Of a DNA stretch of 64,000 nucleotides, positions 43,358 to 55,805 are shown piece by piece (the first letter of the stretch is position 1; each line of letters opens with the position of its first letter). The translations under genes and the position numbers were made by a program. The notes beneath the pieces are model-generated. The model ran no database searches and had not been told where the DNA came from. It worked only from the letters and a program-made list of their open reading frames with translations. The stretch comes from Cordylochernes scorpioides. Its lineage: Eukaryota > Arthropoda > Arachnida > Pseudoscorpiones > Chernetidae. The stretch covers positions 40,346,406 through 40,410,405 of the forward strand of contig CP092877.1 of NCBI GenBank assembly GCA_030710605.1. Reading direction: 5' to 3'.

Positions 43358-43823
43358 TGTCTTACACCATGGTATATAGGTTGGGTATTCGCCTAATTCG
43401 AATTTTAAAGAAAAGGTGCTTAAGAAAATAGTTTTTATGCATTTTAAAAACTAAAATTTATATCTGATTCGTAGAGAGAGTTAAAGAAACTAAGGAATGA
43501 TTTTCAAAGAATTTCTCTTTATTGTTTGAAATGGTGTGTTTTCACATAGCTTATCAGGCCAATAGATCCGTAAATAGACGTAAAATATGAAAAAAATAGA
43601 GGTAATTTAAATATACAAAAACAATAAGCGTTGATTCTTTCAGAAATTGATTTAAAATGAGAATAGCCAAATCACCAATTATACATATATATAGTAATAT
43701 ATGTCAATATACTCTAGAATTTCATTTGTACCATTATTATAAAAAATATAACAGCCCTAATATGTAGATACAATTCAACACGCCAGTTTGGCCATCATGT
43801 AATACAAAATAAAGCAATAAAGT

Positions 43824-43829
43824 TTTATT
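43824..43829 (-). terminator. Polyadenylation signal of the secreted-protein gene
   Basis: AATAAA on minus, 83 bases past the TAG stop (43914-43912), at a usual distance for a short 3' UTR. Confidence 0.75.
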
Positions 43830-43911
43830 GAGAGTCCGCCGCACCCAAGACAGGAAAAAGGTCTTCGATATCAGAAATCGTTAGTTAGTTTTACGTTCGC
43901 TACCCTCCCGC

Positions 43912-46900
43912 CTACAAACGGCCGGATGACAACAGAACATCAATCATGTAGATTACACCCTCCTGGACCTTATCTACGTCTTCGGCCATGGCCTCTCTCT
44001 GAGGTGACATCCAACCTTCCTCGTCCTTTGTGTTACCCATTGACGCTGAAACCACTGTGGCCCATGACTGCATAGTACCTGCCTACCACATATATATATT
44101 GCACGATTTGAGGATTCATTGGCCTAATGAAGCAATACCGTGTGCAAGAGAGTTTGATTTTGGAAACAATTTTTTTTTAAACAAATCGTTCCTTAGTTTT
44201 TCAAGTATCTGAATCAACTTACCATGTGCTGGAACATCTCATTGTCAACGCAGTTAAAGAACTGAAACACACAATGCCAAATCATTTTTATATGTATTTT
44301 TTTTTTTAGATTTAAAAAAAAAAAGGTTTATGAAAATATTAAGAAAAAAAGGCATCGCCTGATCGTGCAAATAAAAGTTGCTGATGGCTTGCACAATCTG
44401 TCGGAATAAATATCAACTCTTCGTGTTGATTTAAAAATATATATTATAATTAATATTTATTCCGACAGATTTCGCAAGTCATCAGTAAAATTTAGTAGCA
44501 TGTTCCAGGAGATGCCTTTTTTAAATTAATTTATCCACCTGATTCCAGCACAATTTCCTTTTTAACTATTTTCTCACTTTGTGAATAGAGTTTAAATTTA
44601 TAACAATGTTTTCGAACATAGATTAATACATTAACACAAAGCATTGTATTATGTATAAAAGAGACATTCGCGCTTTTAAATCCTTTTTATTTTATATGTA
44701 TAGATTAATACATGTATAACCGAGATTTATTATATATAAATAATTATTTATGAAGGAAAATGGATATATATGTCTCAAATGTCTTGTGCTATAATGGTGA
44801 AACTACAAATTCCAACTTTACCTCCAGGCCTTTATCCTTATCTTCACACACGTAGGTTTTGAGCTCTTCGAAGGTCTTCACTTTTTCAGCACAGTCGTGG
44901 ATAATACTTTGAACCTGAATCAAACATTTGAGTTATATAGCAAATAATTACATGTAAGTGTAGAGAAACAGGGTACGTTGATATTTATAACTAGAAATAT
45001 ATATTGGCCAAATATCACGGAGCAAGCTAAATAAACGTTTAAATAAAGAAGACATATCCTGACCAAAAGCACTTAGGCTTTTTAGATGGCAGAGCGCCAT
45101 CTAGTGGAACAGAAATCAACTAAACATTGATTTAACTAGGGAATTCAGGGAACAGGAAATTCAATGTTTGGTTGATTGTGGTACATTTTATTTGGCGCCA
45201 TTTTGTAGTTACATCAGGCTTGTTGTTTATTGCTGTTTCTTCATGCACATAGTTTATATACAACATATATAGTACGGCATATACGTATATACTAGTAAGA
45301 ATGGCCCCACCTTTCTATGGCGTTCAGGCTTTGTTCCTGATAATCTATACTCAAGAGTGCTCCATAATTCCATGTAACATGCTCCGAATTGGTACACAAC
45401 TTTATATAAATGATAGTCTACCATTTTGAAGAAGAACATTGCTTGATACTCTGAATCTCTTTCATTGAGGTTATATTACTACACGGTTTTAGAAGCTTAT
45501 GCTTATAGCTTCCATAAACATCTTTATATACGGTATTGCTTAGTAAATTCTGAATAAATAAGAAATTAGAGTTTAATATGCAATAATAGAGCTGTCTGAA
45601 GATTAAACTGGCGACACCATTGGGGGAGGCTCACCATATCACTTCATTTCTTTGTTTATTATTATTATTACAGTATAACGCTTATTATAATCACGATGAA
45701 TTATGAAGCTTTTAGAGGTAGGTTTTTATTATAAAAAAGCAGTATTTATATAAATTTTGTATTAAAAATAATTTTGAAAAAAATACTCACTTCATCTGGT
45801 AAAGTTTTGTACGCTGTTTCATAAGCCTTCAGTCTGCAGGTATCATCTAGATGGAAAATACAGGAATGAATTAATTATAAGTCAATATAGCGCGCCATTC
45901 ATATATAATAAATAAAACTTTTAGATCACGAAGATGTTTTTTTTCACATTAAACAAACTTCTACTGCCCTTACTGCGATGAAAACTAGTGAGAGGGCTTG
46001 TGGTGAACCCTCTCAGCGGTTTCGCCAATTTAATCCACCAGACCAGAAATATCTTATAAAATCTTATCTCTCTCCATACATTAATGCCAAAAACATTTAA
46101 AATTACAAAATATTTCCTCACAATGAGTTTCTTTTTATTTTAAAAAGCTAGCTTTCAAGCGAAAATCGCTCTTCAACAGGCTTAAAAAATATCGACTATT
46201 TCTATCAAGAAATATTTATAAATACAAACGCGCACAGCGTGGATATTTACAACTGAAATTTACACTGAACATCAAGAGTAAACATACACATAGATAAGCA
46301 AAATGAACAATACAGTAGTGATCTGGAAGAGAGATTATACTGCCGAAATGCTGAGAGGTTTCACCACATTTGAGGGATGGCCAAACTCTCACAAAAATTT
46401 CCCAAGATTTCCCAATTGTTAATAACCATAGAAATATCTCTAATATAGATTTAAATATAGAAAATACCATTTACAATCAGAAAATTTTCAATTGTTAATA
46501 ACCATAGGAATAGCTCTAATAAACATTTTAATATAGAAAAAATATTATCATTAACAATCTGATATATGGCGCTATATGTCCTGTTCAATAGTGTGAAAAT
46601 ATATAGAATAAATTGAGATAAGAAAGTAATCAACATATCAGAATATTGTAGGAGATTTCAAAGGGGGTCGATAGAATCAAATTTAACAACCTAAGCCTCT
46701 TTATCACAATGACCATAATGCAAATTACTTCAAGGAAGAAACGTACAAAAACTAAATATTTGATATCAGACACAGGATTGGATGTTGGATTCAAAGCTAG
46801 GCTTATCCATTGAGATATCAACCAATCAAAAAGAGAAGTTAAATCCAGGCTTATAGTACAGGCCACATCAGACTAATCACACACATGTGCGGAATTGCCT

Positions 46901-48047
46901 TTTTTAACGCATAGCTAGTTGTCTTCTATTGATTTATTAAAAAATGGACTGTCAAATATTATGGAACAAACTGTTGAAACCTAAGAACACAAAGTGTACT
47001 CTGTGCAATAGTGAATTTAGCCATGACTTTCCACACTACATGTTTTATTGTCCGGCACTGGAGACGGAGAGAGAGAGAAATTCTCTGTCAAAAGATTGGT
47101 TATGAAAGCAATTCGCCATATGTATAATGCCAAAAGTAGTAAAAAGCAAACCCAATGCATCTTTTCACACATTCTGTAAAACAGCACAGACAATAGGCGC
47201 AACCCAAATTATGGATCCAACTTGAAGAAAAATCGATGTTAATCTTCACTTTCTATAGATAATTTCTATGTTTCCTTCTGTTTACCTATATGGAAAATCC
47301 TGTATAGGATGAGTGTCCTTAATAAAGGCCTTTTGTTGTTGTTTTTATGGAATAAACCTGAATCAACGTTTAGTTTATATTTATTCCGATAGATGTCACT
47401 GTGCCGTCTAAAAAAGCGGTCAGGATATACCCCCCCCCCCCTTTTATCCTCATATATATTTATAATAACATAGATTAAATAAAGCGCCTCCAATTAATAC
47501 TAAATGGGCTCATAGTGAGGATTCCATTCTCCAACCTATTGGATCCTCCAGAGATAAATTCATCCCAGTCTATTTATATAACAGATAGTATGGAGCAGCT
47601 TGATTGTGTGCAATTGAGTCGATGGACTCATCAAATCTTTCATTTAATTCCATTTATATTGAAGAAAGACCAACAGCTTTCTATCCAGAACATTGTGTAA
47701 TTTTCACCAAGATGACATTCGTTGACTTCCAATTCATTTATACGCAATAAAATCCGGAAGAGTTTTATATCCATAACCTGGTGCGATTTGCAACAAAGGA
47801 TTCCATCATTAGAAAAGACTTTTGACATCAAATAATTGTACATATCAAAAGACAGGACAGTTTGATATACATAACTTGGTGGAATTTAACCAAGGAGTGA
47901 GTATTATAAGAGATGGTGTGACAACTTACTGCAAGAAATCTCGATAAGTCCATGGACCGCCAGTTTCTTCTTCTCGTCCAGCTCCGGAGTGGCGGTGGCC
48001 AGTCCAGTCAGGGAGCAGGCAGTGATCAGCAGGAGGGTGAGAGACAT
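43912..48047 (-). CDS. Small secreted protein, complete five-exon gene
   Basis: Coding exons: 48047-47930, 45846-45791, 44914-44822, 44261-44223 and 44067-43912, all with AG acceptors and GT donors and consistent phases (1, 0, 0, 0). The product is 153 residues: a signal peptide of about 19 (MSLTLLLITACSLTGLATA) and a mature chain starting TPELDEK. That chain has five cysteines (ISC, DTC, HDC, YVC, NCV contexts), is acidic and looks mostly helical. No domain name can be given; an odorant-binding-like or other secreted carrier or effector role is only a guess. The first exon has a paralog at 56739. Introns hold LINE, foldback and repeat H pieces. A polyA signal lies 83 bp after the stop. Confidence 0.88.
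44345..44525. mobile_element. Hairpin element in intron 3 of the secreted gene
   Basis: GGCATCGCCTGATC ... CAATCTGTCGGAATAAATAT faces its inverted copy ATATTTATTCCGACAGATTTCGC ... GAGATGCC across an AT-rich loop. A related single arm is at 47370-47420. Confidence 0.8.
45048..45135. mobile_element. Foldback family D arm in intron 2
   Basis: CATATCCTGACCAAAAGCAC, GGCAGAGCGCCATCTAGTGG and AGAAATCAACTAAACATTGA match the arms at 25998 and 56890. Confidence 0.8.
45925..46060 (-). repeat. Repeat H copy in intron 1
   Basis: The inverted match to 48600-48720 includes CTTCTACTGCCCTTACTGCG and CGGTTTCGCCAATTTAATCC. Confidence 0.65.
46944..47104 (+). pseudogene. LINE C-terminal fragment in intron 1
   Basis: The frame LKPKNTKCTLCNSEFSHDF followed by HYMFYCPALETER shows C-x-x-C-x(8)-H-x(3,4)-C typical of LINE ends, antisense to the host gene, and stops at 47104. 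Confidence 0.65.
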
Positions 48048-48079
48048 GGTACTATGGTTCTCACCTCATGAACATCCCA

Positions 48080-48087
48080 TAATATAC
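48080..48087 (-). promoter_or_regulatory. TATA-like box upstream of the secreted-protein gene
   Basis: GTATATTATGG on minus lies about 35-40 bases before the ATG, which would leave a very short leader. A non-coding first exon further upstream cannot be excluded. Confidence 0.35.
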
Positions 48088-48371
48088 GGCAGTCACGAGA
48101 GGAAACTGGGATTGACCTAGTTTCCTAACAATGGATCTTTGTTGACCCCTGATTCAGGTGAAAGGCTGATTCGAGGATGTGCAAGGTTTTCCCTTTTTTA
48201 TCAAATGTTAAATAGTGCGAAGGACACCTCTTGAAATCCCTAGGTTATCAGGGTCTTGTGGTCCGTAGGCCATGCATGCAAGCATTTTTATATTTATGCT
48301 CATTCTATTTTTTTTCTAATTTCCCGTTAAACCAGGATAAAATGACCTTCCATCTAATATTGAATGACCGC

Positions 48372-48401
48372 GAAACCTTTGAGAGAGAGAGAGAGAGAGA
48401 T
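48372..48401. repeat. (GA)n run
   Basis: A short pure GA microsatellite upstream of the secreted-protein gene. Confidence 0.8.
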
Positions 48402-48509
48402 TAAATATATAATTATAAATGAAATCACGAATCTTTATTTTATACATAAAGGAATTACTTATAAATAATTGTATCCGGCAATGCAATTTCTCTATGCAAA
48501 TATTTATAT

Positions 48510-48740
48510 GTAATTATACTGTCTTAAAAGCTTGTGTCCATAGTTTGTTGAATTCTTTTTCTATTATTAAACTCAACAATGTAGCATATAGATCTGAGAA
48601 GAGGTCTGGTAGAATGAATTGGCGAACCGCTGGGAGGGTTTACCACTGATAAGCTAAGCACTCCCAATATTCTTTTCATCGAGGTAAGGACAGTAGAAGT
48701 TTTTTTTTATGTGTAAAATAAACATTCGTGCCTTAATGCT
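48510..48740 (+). repeat. Repeat H copy
   Basis: Matches 35220-35520 in GTCTTAAAAGCTTGTGTCCA, GGTCTGGTAGAATGAATTGG and GACAGTAGAAGTTTTT. An inverted fragment follows at 48845-48890. Confidence 0.65.
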
Positions 48741-49010
48741 TTCATTTCTTATATACAGGTGGAGCGTTATTGCCTTATAAATATAATATTACTGCAATGA
48801 TAACAATATTGGGAGAGTCTGACTCATTGGTGATGATTTTGCATCAGCTGTTTCGCCAATTTAGCCTACCAGACCACGCTACTTATGTCTTGAGGTTGTT
48901 ATGCTTATAATAGTTGGTTGCACTTTATAAGAATTCTTGGGGAAGATATTTGACGAAATTATGAACTTGGTATTCAGGGAAATATTAATAGCAACTAACA
49001 CACATAATCA

Positions 49011-49300
49011 TGGGCAAAACTTAAAGAAGTTTTACCTTTTAGCATGTATATCGGGATTCAGACAATAAATCTGAAAGATATTTGATACACAGTGATTTTA
49101 TTGAAGACCACGTGATAACCGAGTGTGAACAAAATTGCCTCCGTTTGCTTAAAAAAAAAAAAAAGACACCGGCTCCTCAAAGACTGTACAATTCCTCAAA
49201 TTTTGTCCTTGAGTGTATATTCACAAATAAATCTATTAACCATTGCTCTTCAAAGAATAATTTACAAAAATGCCTATGCACCATAAACTTAATAAAGGTT
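49011..49300 (+). repeat. Direct repeat, copy 1
   Basis: Starting GAAGTTTTACCTTTTAGCAT and running through GGGATTCAGACAATAA, TTGAAGACCAC and AATTGCCTC to TATGCACC, this stretch matches 53840-54290 in order. The open frame at 49082-49333 overlaps it but is not conserved in the other copy, so it is not a gene. Confidence 0.7.
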
Positions 49301-49621
49301 TCAGAGAACTATATACGACTTGAAGCAATTTAGTGTTTTCCTAAATAAAAAAAATTCATATAAAGCCCCTAATCCAACGAAAACGAATTTTGGTAGAGTT
49401 ATGTTAACCCCGAATTTTTATAATAATATATTTTGCTTATACGAAGCGTCTATTTTCCTTATACGAGGGGATCCCAAAATAATATGCATTAAAAAGTAAG
49501 ACTGTCTACATCGCCTGCGGCTCCAGCAATCTCTCTCTGTCGGAATACCTTTTTCTTAATTTATCTTCACTATTTAACACATAATTTTTGTGCTAAAAAT
49601 ATTGACAATTAGAAAATTAAT

Positions 49622-50335
49622 AAATAGAAACTACAGAATGACACAGCAATTTATTTATGATGCAAAAACAAATCAACATAAAATACTAGAGAGACAATGA
49701 AGTAAGTTTACAGAATACCAAAATATAACTAACAAAATTAAAACTCGCTTATAAAATAATAAATGTTTGAGCTTTATATGACTCACAGCTTGCAAATATT
49801 GTAGATATTGACATGGATATGACGTGCCTCTGCCAAAGATTCCATTAGAGTCTTAGAACTTTGTTCCTAGTTGCTTCGCATCTTTTCATTTGAGGCGTGA
49901 AGAGCGGCTTCGGCGTCGCATCGTTTTCTTGTAGGGAGGTAAGTCTTTGACACGGCGGTGGAATCCTGGAGTCAATCTCGGAAAATGTAGATCACAACAC
50001 CCAAGACCTCAAGGTTTTCTCAGCGATCTTCAGCCTGTCTTTCCTAATCTACCCAGCATCTCCACCAAATGTCACGTAGAAAATTATCATTAATAAACTT
50101 CAGGATGATTAAGCAAATTATTTATGCATATGCATAAGCAAATCAACATTCATAAAACATATTATTCATTGTAAATAACATAACCTAGGTTGCTCTTTTA
50201 GAGCGGCACCTAATAAAGTTGTTTTGGAACTGGAACATTCATAAAATAACAGAGAGGCAATGAGGAAAGTATACAGAGTAGAAAAATATAAATATCAAAA
50301 ATAATACTCTGTTCATACAATAATCAATATGTCGC
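49622..50335 (-). mobile_element. TRIM family, diverged copy 2
   Basis: The interior (49785-50070) follows the complete element closely (GACGTGCCTCTGCC, GGCGTGAAGAGCGGC, GTGGAATCCTGGAG), with the primer-site complement TACCCAGCATCTCCACCA at 50048-50065. LTR-like flanks (49622-49780 and 50072-50335) are diverged, the right one enlarged by an insert around 50105-50245 that ends with a LINE-like ACCTAATAAAG tail. Confidence 0.8.
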
Positions 50336-50339
50336 TACA

Positions 50340-51945
50340 ATATATTATCAGCGAAATTTCAAATATTCGAGAAGGATACTTTGATTGCTTTGGTTTCATA
50401 ACAACGATTCTGATGAAAACAATGTGTCTAACATACACGATAGCTTCATTAATTGATGATTTTTCAACAGCATAATGATTATTACCTGGCGTTCCGAAAA
50501 GTACTAATTGATTAATTGAATGCACTCAAGGAACTGTCGGGGAATAACTCTTATTACAATAAAAGGAATAGTCGGATGGCAATGCTAAGAAGAGGCCAAA
50601 GGTGAAAGCAATTATTTTCTTTATTAAAGAGATATGGGCTTGAGGAGCTTTCAGAAAATAACGTCCTTCAACAGTCTGTAATACACAACACGCTCTGTTA
50701 TATTCCTCTTTATTCTTTAATAAATTATAGAATAAGATATAAAAAGATCAATTCAACTTTATTATTCGAAATATAAAAATTAACAACTCTAGTTGATTCG
50801 AGCGTGTTTTTCGAAAAGTAACTCAGCTCCACGCGACAGGCAAATAATTCATCGCTTTCTCTCCTTCCCTTTCTTCTTTTATATTACAAGGTATATTACA
50901 GGCTGTAATATACACACAGAGCCTTTATTAAGACCCCATTGGTCTTACGCAGATTCTCTAGAGTGTAGACAATAATGATCAAGATGAGTGTTTTTTTTTA
51001 TGTACAATATTGCATGAAATGCAGTAAAAAGCATGGTCTAACAAAAGAAGAAGAAAAAAGTTTTGAAGATTAATTATCATTATTATAATGAAAAGACTAA
51101 TTTATCAGATCCGCTTTTGTTATAACTCTTCTGAAGAAAGTATATACAGATAAAGCAATATTGTCTTTCAGACTTGATAGAAGAGAGTGTACGGTGAAGT
51201 TCAGGCGGCCTATCTCAGAAACAAGAGTTTTTCTCTCCGTCTTCAGAGATATACATTAAAGGCTGTAATACACAAGAGGCTGTAATTCAAAACAGGCTGC
51301 TGTAATGCTGTACAGCCTATTGATGAAAGTTATTTTCTGAAATTTCGTCGCTTCTGAATTTGGTCTCTTCTTAGCTATACCTCTTATTTTGTAATCAAGT
51401 TTACTATGCAATAAATTGATAAGAGGGAGCAATCTTTAGAAATATTTTGAAAAAAAAAAATGTTTTTTTTTTCTTTACAGATCCTGGTACGCCCTTTTAT
51501 ATAAAACCTCTTATTGTTGTTGTTTTTTTTTTTTTTGCACATGTTGCATGTTGAGAAAGTCTTGGTGATGCGTGTTACAAAAGCTGAATATATTTCTATA
51601 TATGTAAACATGGGGAGTACTTACAGTGGAGCAGTCTCAACTTTCTTCCCCACCATAATTATTATGGACTGGTATACCGAAATGATATACTGACAGAATA
51701 TGGAGTCGCAACAAGTTTTACAGAGAATGAATCGCGTATATTTCGTGAGATAATTGTTAAAGAAATGTAAGCAGGCGTGACAGGAAGAGCAGGTGTTGTA
51801 ATACGTCTGACCTCATTGATTGTAGAGAATGGTTAGTGAAAAAAGAGAGATTTTATGCAATGGTAACGTCATCCATTCATGGCGGTAGTTTCCTTATAGA
51901 CAGGCGCTTTGTTCTAATTCATTCATAGGAAAGTAACGAGATAAT
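50340..51945. other. AT-rich DNA without recognised genes
   Basis: The phrase GAGCTTTCAGAAAATAACGT and several AGGCTGTAATACAC motifs (50680, 50895, 51265, 51280) recur, which suggests an old local repeat. No coding evidence. Confidence 0.35.
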
Positions 51946-52450
51946 TGAGAAATTTTTACTTTAGGAAAGTGACGAGCTAATTGATAATTTCCCTTTATGA
52001 AAGTGATGATATATTTGAAATTCTCTCTCTATATAAAAGTGATAAAATATTTACAAGGTAATAAGACCAAATCCAAATAAATTAATTATATGTGACGCTC
52101 AGTAACAACGCTGTTACCGAAGCGTCACACTATTTATTTAGGTTTGGTTTTTACCTTGTATTTCTAATCTATAATCCAAATTGTACCTTATAATGATAAG
52201 GTATTTGAAAAATTCTCTATATATAAAAGTGATAAGATACAGTAGAACCTTCCTGTAAAGGACACCTAGTTGTAGAGCCAAAGTGTCCTTTAGGTAGAGG
52301 TGTCCTTTTACCGGAGAGTTGCCATATAGTAAAAATGGTAATTTTGCAAATGAAAACTATCCTTTGTAGAGAGGTGTCCTCTATCGAGAGTGTCCTCTCA
52401 TGGAGGTTCTAATGTATTTGCAATTTTCTCTCTATATAAAAATGAAGAAA
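51945..52450 (+). repeat. Degenerate tandem repeat (ATAT AAAAGTGATAA units) carrying two MITEs
   Basis: Units of about 40-60 bp with GAAATTCTCTC, TATATAAAAGTGATAA recur five to six times. A hairpin element (about 52055-52165; GTGACGCTCAG/CGAAGCGTCAC arms) and the MITE at 52240 are inserted in it. Confidence 0.65.
52240..52414. mobile_element. Pogo-like MITE, complete
   Basis: 175 bp with ends CAGTAGAACCT and AGGTTCTAATG, flanked by TA on both sides (52238-52239 and 52415-52416). It is internally palindromic around GGACACC/GGTGTCC motifs. The same family is split at 13681-14315. Confidence 0.8.
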
Positions 52451-52466
52451 TAGTTGAAAATTTGAA

Positions 52467-53599
52467 TTAGCGTGCCTCGAGGCAGGATGGGGTATGGCAT
52501 GGTGGGCCAGCCGTAGGGCGATGTCTGTATCGTTCCCCGAGAAGCAGTTGCGACTCAGGTCGGCCCAGGGGATGGAGCGGGGCACATCCACTTGGGGGCC
52601 ATCGCGCAGCCAGCTTTATAACAGATGTAACCGTACCGAGTTCAGTGCCCGGCTTGCGCTCTGGGTGGGGAGACGGGCAATGGGCGTCGCCGATCCCCGC
52701 AGGACGGTGGAGGACAGCGGATTTGTGTAAGGGCATGGCCTGGGAGTACATAAGCGTCGATAGCAGCTCTCTATGGTTTTCCTGAAGATGGGCAGGACGA
52801 TATTCATGAATTCTCAAGGGGCTGGAGGCTCGCCGGTGTCTTTTACAGTGAAATCTGCTACACTCAATGCCATAGGTGATTCAGGCGGTGGAAGAATTTT
52901 TTGTAGATGATTACCAGATTGGCAGGGAGATGGTGGAATTCAAGTCCTTCATTCAGAAGGAAGGACTTCCTTTTACCAGTGATCCAGATGTAGCCGACAC
53001 AGGACACCACTAGAGAACTAACCCGGAAATATGATTGCAAAATTGAGATGTCCTCCTTCCTCACTGCGATGGGCAGGTTCTCAATGATGATCTTCCCACC
53101 TTCCTTCTGTATGGGAATGCCCTGAGGAAGGTGTTGATGGTAAGCCTTTATTCTATCCGGCGCTCCACATTCTCAATGCTGTCCAGTCCGACTAAAATAT
53201 GGCCGGATATTTTCATCAGCTGGTAGACGGTCCCTTCCTCAGCATCTCCTCCAAGTCCTTCATGTAGTACACGGGATGAAGGTCCGCGCACCATTCGACA
53301 TAGCAGCATTGGTCGAACGATGTTTCCGCCAATCTGGCTTTGTTTAAAATCTGATGCTCTCTGATGTTCTTGACGAAGACCACGAAATCCCTAGTGTTTC
53401 TTTGTGGTCTGTCCAGTTACCTTTAGACTGCTGGCGTCCGACTTCGCGATCTTGGCTCACTGTCTTATAGCGTCAGATCCGTTCCTCTTTTGCTGGGTTG
53501 CGGAAATGAAAGGTGCGGAGTTCTCCTGTCCCGCGGTCTCTACCTTGAACCGCCCAATTTTTACGTTTCCTCGGCCTGATTTGCATCGCTGCCGCTCAT
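52467..53599 (-). pseudogene. LINE ORF1 (gag-like) remnant
   Basis: From ATG 53599 (MSGSDANQAEE) the minus strand encodes, across several frame changes, a basic segment, FVVFVKNIREHQILNKARL, CYVEWCADLHPVYYM, an RNA-binding-like stretch (GGKIIIENLPIAVRKEDIS, then YIWITGKRKSFLLNEGLE) and a GC-rich tail with CYKAGC. Such an order resembles ORF1 of Jockey-like LINEs. The local GC content is clearly above the surroundings. No ORF2 follows. Confidence 0.6.
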
Positions 53600-53839
53600 C
53601 CTGAACGAATTTACAATTCCTTTAATGAAACTCTTTCAAGAAACTTATCCCTGAATGATTTTCACTTTGCCAAATAGTTTCCGTTGATTGTTTGTAAATT
53701 CAAATGAATATTCGTTGATTAATTTTGTGTCGATAAATCGACGTTCTCTGCTACATCCTTGATGAACACATCACCATCATGTAGGGCGTGATCCTGGCCC
53801 TCCGCCAATACTCCATAGAGGTTACTTACACTTATGGAC

Positions 53840-54290
53840 AGAACTTAAGGAAGTTTTACCTTTTAGCATGTCTATAGGGATTCAGACAATAACTCTGTAA
53901 GATATTTAATACACAATAACCATTATTGAAGACGCACAAAATCACAAAATGTGAACGAAATTGCCTCTGTCTCCTTAAAGATAATAATCACAGACCACCA
54001 GCGACATCAATAACTTTCCACTTCATTAACTTTTGTTCATGAGTGTATTTCAATCAACACCATCTCCTTAAATGCGGAGCCCGCGTGCCCACGCGGCCTA
54101 AAAAGAACTTTTATTAAATATTAACAGCATCCACTGTGTGCATCACACTGAAATGTGGAACGAATTCCTTGGATGACCTCTAACACGTGCTTCTACCTCA
54201 CAGTATTATTCACAAACTTTCTAGTCCTCAACAAACATTATTTAAAATTCGAATTGACGTCTGAATTTGCATATGCACCGTAAGGACATT
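53840..54290 (+). repeat. Direct repeat, copy 2
   Basis: Matches 49011-49300 in order, with an extra internal stretch of about 130 bp (54050-54230). No coding capacity is conserved between the copies. Confidence 0.7.
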
Positions 54291-54611
54291 ACTCTTTCTC
54301 AATAGATGGACGACTTCATCTTTGAATATCCTTCAGGGTACGTCTTTCTGCCCATAAAAACTGGGAAATAGCCCTCTGTGCTTTAGACAGATTAACAGTA
54401 CTGAAAGTAAATTTGATCAATATATACTTGGATCAAATAATTAATAGTAGTATCGATAATAACATTATTCTTTTCTAGTTCCCTTTCGGACGTTGAGAGT
54501 TCATGGAGGTTCAAGGGTCGGGGTATTAAACTTACTTCTTGAGACGGCACAATATATATATATATATGTGGTGATTTGAAAATTGAGCAATCCATAAATA
54601 AAATCTTTAAT

Positions 54612-55125
54612 TAAAAAGGCATTTGTAAAACGACATTTGAAAACTATCCCGCATGTGTTTCTTTTCTACGAAAAATCAAAATTAATTTCAAGGAGAAATA
54701 ACGAATATTTCTAACCTTTATGATGAGGTATGAAAGAGTGAATTGTGAAGAGTAATGATGAATGGAAAAATAAAAGTGATTTTTCGTAGAAAAGAAACAC
54801 ATGCCGGATAGTTTTCAAATGTCGTTTTACAATCACAAGCCGCATTATATTGTATTAAAAAGGCATTTATTGGATCAAAATATAAATTTTTACCAATATT
54901 TCAATTGGCTGAACGCCAACCCTTTTCAGGGTATTATAACATATAAATTTTATAAATGTTTGTTGTTTACACACGTTAATATGTTATAATATCTTGAAAA
55001 AGGTTGGCGTTCAGCGAACTGAAATATTGGTAAATAAATTATGATGCATTAACGCGCCATATGTTATGAAAATTCGAATAAATCATATTTGATCCAATAT
55101 ATGCCTTTTTAATTAAAAAAGTATA
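54612..55125. mobile_element. Two adjacent hairpin elements
   Basis: The first (54617-54838) has arms TGTAAAACGACATTTGAAAA and its inverse around a 100-bp loop. The second (54856-55125) has AAAAAGGCATTTATTGGATC, TACCAATATTTCAATTGGCT and GAACGCCAACC with their inverses. AAAAAGGCAT(TT) also begins the first one, so one may be inserted in the other. Confidence 0.8.
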
Positions 55126-55129
55126 TGTG

Positions 55130-55490
55130 TGTGTATGAGTTGATTTGTGAGACAATTGTGGTAGTTGTGCGACAAGTGGTAAGGAAGCACAAGAGGCAGG
55201 ACCCTGAAGAAGAAACCCGTGAGAACTAGATCAGAGAGGAAAGAGAAGGTCGTAGGACTACCCTGGGAACACCTGGTTTCTAGACCAGCTCGATGCGAAC
55301 CGTTTCTATATAATCCAATCCAGGTGCTTTTAAACCCTTTTGAGTAGGATAAATTAGTCCAAGGTGGAAGGGGTAAGTAGGCAGCTCCCTGAAATGTTTG
55401 TTTTTAGAAGACTAGACATATGGTCACCTACAGGGTTGTTATAACCAGGAATTTTTCTTTCTTCATACTCCCACACAGGCCATTATATTT
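55130..55490. other. Unassigned block between hairpin and SINE
   Basis: A purine-rich stretch (GACCCTGAAGAAGAAACCCG) and a GGTTTCTAGACCAGC motif are visible, but no gene, terminus or repeat match in this window. Confidence 0.35.
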
Positions 55491-55494
55491 GATA

Positions 55495-55805
55495 TTTCTT
55501 TTTTTTTTTCTTATCTCTAGTACACGTGGTACAGGCCATGCTAATCATGGTGGGTAGTAGTTAGCGACTGCTTTTACTGTAAGTGCACCACATGTCTATA
55601 CATGTGAAAAGCAGTTCGAATTTGCACTTACAAATGTGCCAGAGCCCCGTTTGGTTACTTGCACTCGCTATTGGGGTTGGACTTTTGTAATAATCGGGGG
55701 CCATTGGAGATTTTTTTTTAAATCGGAAAAAAAAGTGTCCAATGCAGGAATCGAACCCGGGTCGTAGCGGCCGAAAACCAACGGTTTAGACCCTCCTTCC
55801 ACTAC
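55495..55805 (-). mobile_element. tRNA-derived SINE
   Basis: On minus a tRNA-like head (about 55805-55745) carries a full box B (GGGTTCGATTCCTGC) and a plausible box A region. A T run and about 200 bp of unrelated body follow, ending in an A-rich tail (AGAAAAAAAAAAAGAAAT). It differs from the Helitron-borne tRNA-Gly copies. The tRNA of origin is unclear. Confidence 0.6.

Noticed and set aside
45254-45439. 61-codon ORF in intron 2 of the secreted gene
   Set aside because: It continues upstream without a start or acceptor and has no family I can name; likely repeat debris.
53712-53815. Minus-strand open stretch ending ENVDLSTQN as a possible third secreted-family exon
   Set aside because: No acceptor in a usable phase and no similarity to the last exon at 44067-43912.
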